Part shown: positions 4,468 through 6,263 of the stretch, piece by piece
How positions within the stretch are numbered: the first letter of the stretch is position 1
How the letters are laid out: every line of letters begins with the position of its first letter
Assembly (NCBI GenBank): GCA_025354965.1
Contig: JANXLW010000159.1
Span: forward strand, 1-6,263
DNA: 6,263 nucleotides
Source: Betaproteobacteria bacterium
GTDB lineage: Bacteria; Pseudomonadota; Gammaproteobacteria; Burkholderiales; Burkholderiaceae_C
Direction of reading: 5' to 3'
Made by a program: the position numbers and the translations under genes
Notes under the pieces: model-generated
What the model was told of the DNA's origin: nothing
Database searches by the model: none
The model's input: the letters and a program-made list of their open reading frames with translations, nothing else

Positions 4468-6263
4468 TTAGCGCAAGCGCCCGCCACTGGGCAACTGCAG
4501 ATCAAAATGGTAACGAGCGCCTTTCCAGGGGCGCCCACGGGTCGTGCGGACTGTCACCTGTTGACCTACAACGTTCAACGTGAGCCTAAGCCCGGCAAGC
4601 TTGCACATAAGTCTGGTACCCCAAAGGCCGTAGCCTTGGCCACGCACGCCTTCGCCCATGGCCGGGGCTGAACTACCCCGCACGTCTCTGAGAAACAACT
4701 TTTCTGGATCATCGAGCTCACTATCGTACGAAGCCGTGTTGCTGAATCGCAGGGTTTTACTCTCTGGTAGCCACCGCACCTCGAAACTCTCCAGAGCATA
4801 TTTGCCAGCGTTGTCCACCAAGTTGGAGATGATTCGCTCCCACCACAATACATGAACCCAGAGTTTGACCGGTTTATCAAAACCCTCAATGCTGGCGTGC
4901 ACACCACGACGGCGCAGCTCGTCTTCGTGCGGACTCAGCAATTCCCGCACACTGGCTTCTACGTCCACAAAGTCCTCTCCGGAGGCCATCTCAAATCCCA
5001 TCTGGGCCAACTCGCGGTGGTCATCGATAGCATGCACCAAGGCATCGAGACGATATAGTTTAGTGTCACTGTCCAAATCGCGAATAGCTGTCCAAAGTGA
5101 TCCCAATTGCTTTTCGAGCGAGCGGGCATCATCGTTGAGGTTGGCACTGTGGCGAAGGTAATTGCGCAGTTGTGCACGGAGCAAACCATCCGGCGAAAGA
5201 ACACCCGTCTCCCCTTTAACCAAGGTGTAAATTCGCTCACGCACGTTTTGCAATTCAGCCCGTCCCTCATGAAGCAAGAACCGTCGCATGTCATCCAATG
5301 GACGATTGAGGATCTCTACTTGACTGAGCAGGTTAGGCAGGAAGGTTTGCACATGGGCAGCTACGGCCTGCCAAGCGTCCGGCCAAGGCTTGGGATGCGG
5401 GGCGTCAGGACTGACCAACTCGATCGGGACGTCGTGCAGGGTTACACCACCGACCCAAGCCTCATCCCCACCCGGTGACTCCTGAATCAATGCAAGCGTA
5501 GCCAAATCATGGAACCCGTATTCTTCGAAGATGCGTTGACGAAGACCGATCTGATTTGGAAAAACTTTTTTCTCATCGATAGTTGGCACAAATTCAAGTG
5601 GGAGCCAAAGGCCACTTAGCGCATTGGTCAGTGTGTAGCCGCCATACGGGCGAGCGGAGTCGCCAGTCTCCTTCGCAGCGAAACGTGCTTGCGGTAAAGC
5701 ATACCGTGGCAGATTCTTCGATGGATCGCACAGTTCGCGCGCGAATGCCAAAAAAGGCTGACTTAGTCGTAGCACTTCATCGCCAGTGGCCTTGGCATCG
5801 AGATGCAGGTAGGTCGGGTTTAACCCGCTTGAGGTCGCCAAATTGTTGCCGTAAAGCTTATGCCTTTTTTTGTCAAACCGATCGGTAAGCCAAATGTGGA
5901 CGCCGCGACAGAGAAAAACATTAGCCAAGCAGCGGCTAACGGTACCCAAAGGGTTGTGGGCATTCTCTTTATCGTATTGCCCGAAGCGTTCGAACGGCGT
6001 GCGGGCAAAAAAATCAGTAATCTGACGCATTTGCCAGAGTGAACTGGCCTCATACATGGCATGACCGACCAGATTGGCCGTCCGATGCAGTGAGGCGGAC
6101 AGCCTGCTGCTGAATTGTCTTCGGCTCAGACCCGCGAGGGTCAGAACCCCCACCACACGCTGGTTGACCAACAGGGGAAAAGCCATCGCACTAACCGGCT
6201 TGGGATCCACAAATGCATCAAAAACGGCATGCACTGCCTCGCCGTTCCTTGGCATGTCTTCCC
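4468..6263 (-). CDS. GAF-domain sensor histidine kinase-like protein, N-terminus beyond the window
   Basis: The frame is open to the right edge, and the ATG at 6255 falls inside a GAF-like domain, so this is a partial gene. Residues below count from that ATG. Residues 1-50 form the end of a first GAF domain (FPLLVNQRVVGVLTLAG, 26-42). About 103-275 could be a second, divergent GAF-like domain. At 324-345 RRFLLHEGRAELQNVRERI resembles the H-box of a dimerisation/phosphotransfer helix, with His329 the candidate phosphorylated residue. The ATPase domain is clear: an N-box at 473-486 (NLVDNAGKYA) and a glycine lid at 539-546 (GQGYGLWG). The usual DxGxG box is replaced by FSNTAS around Asn506. There is no membrane segment, so it should be cytoplasmic and sense a small ligand or partner through its GAF domains. 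The receiver-like gene starts 3 to 15 nt after its TAA, giving a likely kinase-regulator pair. Confidence 0.85.
   Translation of the reverse strand, partial: EDMPRNGEAVHAVFDAFVDPKPVSAMAFPLLVNQRVVGVLTLAGLSRRQFSSRLSASLHRTANLVGHAMYEASSLWQMRQITDFFARTPFERFGQYDKENAHNPLGTVSRCLANVFLCRGVHIWLTDRFDKKRHKLYGNNLATSSGLNPTYLHLDAKATGDEVLRLSQPFLAFARELCDPSKNLPRYALPQARFAAKETGDSARPYGGYTLTNALSGLWLPLEFVPTIDEKKVFPNQIGLRQRIFEEYGFHDLATLALIQESPGGDEAWVGGVTLHDVPIELVSPDAPHPKPWPDAWQAVAAHVQTFLPNLLSQVEILNRPLDDMRRFLLHEGRAELQNVRERIYTLVKGETGVLSPDGLLRAQLRNYLRHSANLNDDARSLEKQLGSLWTAIRDLDSDTKLYRLDALVHAIDDHRELAQMGFEMASGEDFVDVEASVRELLSPHEDELRRRGVHASIEGFDKPVKLWVHVLWWERIISNLVDNAGKYALESFEVRWLPESKTLRFSNTASYDSELDDPEKLFLRDVRGSSAPAMGEGVRGQGYGLWGTRLMCKLAGLRLTLNVVGQQVTVRTTRGRPWKGARYHFDLQLPSGGRLR

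Noticed and set aside
2906..6263. Cassette as part of a transposon or integrative element
   Set aside because: No transposase, integrase, terminal inverted repeats, target duplication or tRNA attachment site is visible, although the ends of any element could lie outside the window.

Overview
All genes in this 6.3-kb window lie on the minus strand and read from right to left, with almost no space between them. The protein sequences (AceK, beta-carbonic anhydrase, thiolase), the moderately high G+C and the gene grouping suggest a betaproteobacterium, most likely of the Burkholderiales/Comamonadaceae type. That placement is inferred from recognised proteins, not from a marker gene.

The left half (1 to about 2863) is a metabolic block. 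In transcription order it holds a beta-class carbonic anhydrase, isocitrate dehydrogenase kinase/phosphatase (aceK), and the first 102 codons of an acetyl-CoA acetyltransferase (thiolase) that runs off the left edge. The spacing is 29 bp between the first two, and the second pair overlaps by 11 bp. In many Burkholderiales similar genes sit in or beside the leucine/isovalerate degradation (liu) cluster. There, bicarbonate feeds the biotin-dependent methylcrotonyl-CoA carboxylase, thiolase handles acetoacetyl-CoA, and AceK sets the split of isocitrate between the TCA cycle and the glyoxylate shunt. The liu link is from general knowledge; no liu gene is in the window.

The right half (2906 to 6263) is a compact three-gene cassette that looks like a signalling system. 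It comprises a GAF-domain histidine-kinase-like protein (N-terminus off the right edge), a small stand-alone receiver-like protein, and a protein with two membrane segments, a coiled coil and an unrecognised C-terminal domain. The kinase stop is 3 nt from the first possible start of the receiver gene. The receiver and membrane genes overlap by 4 bp (ATGA). No DNA-binding output domain is present, so the membrane protein is the most obvious candidate output partner.

The most notable observation concerns the receiver gene. The frame upstream of its apparent GTG start is not intergenic: it encodes the missing first strand and acidic pair of a receiver domain (ILWLDDM). It is cut off from the rest by one in-frame amber codon (TAG, 4384-4386). 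The gene is therefore a recent nonsense pseudogene, a sequencing error, or is translated through or around the stop. No RNA genes, insertion sequences, CRISPR arrays, attachment sites or convincing terminators were seen, and no non-coding stretch exceeds 100 bp.
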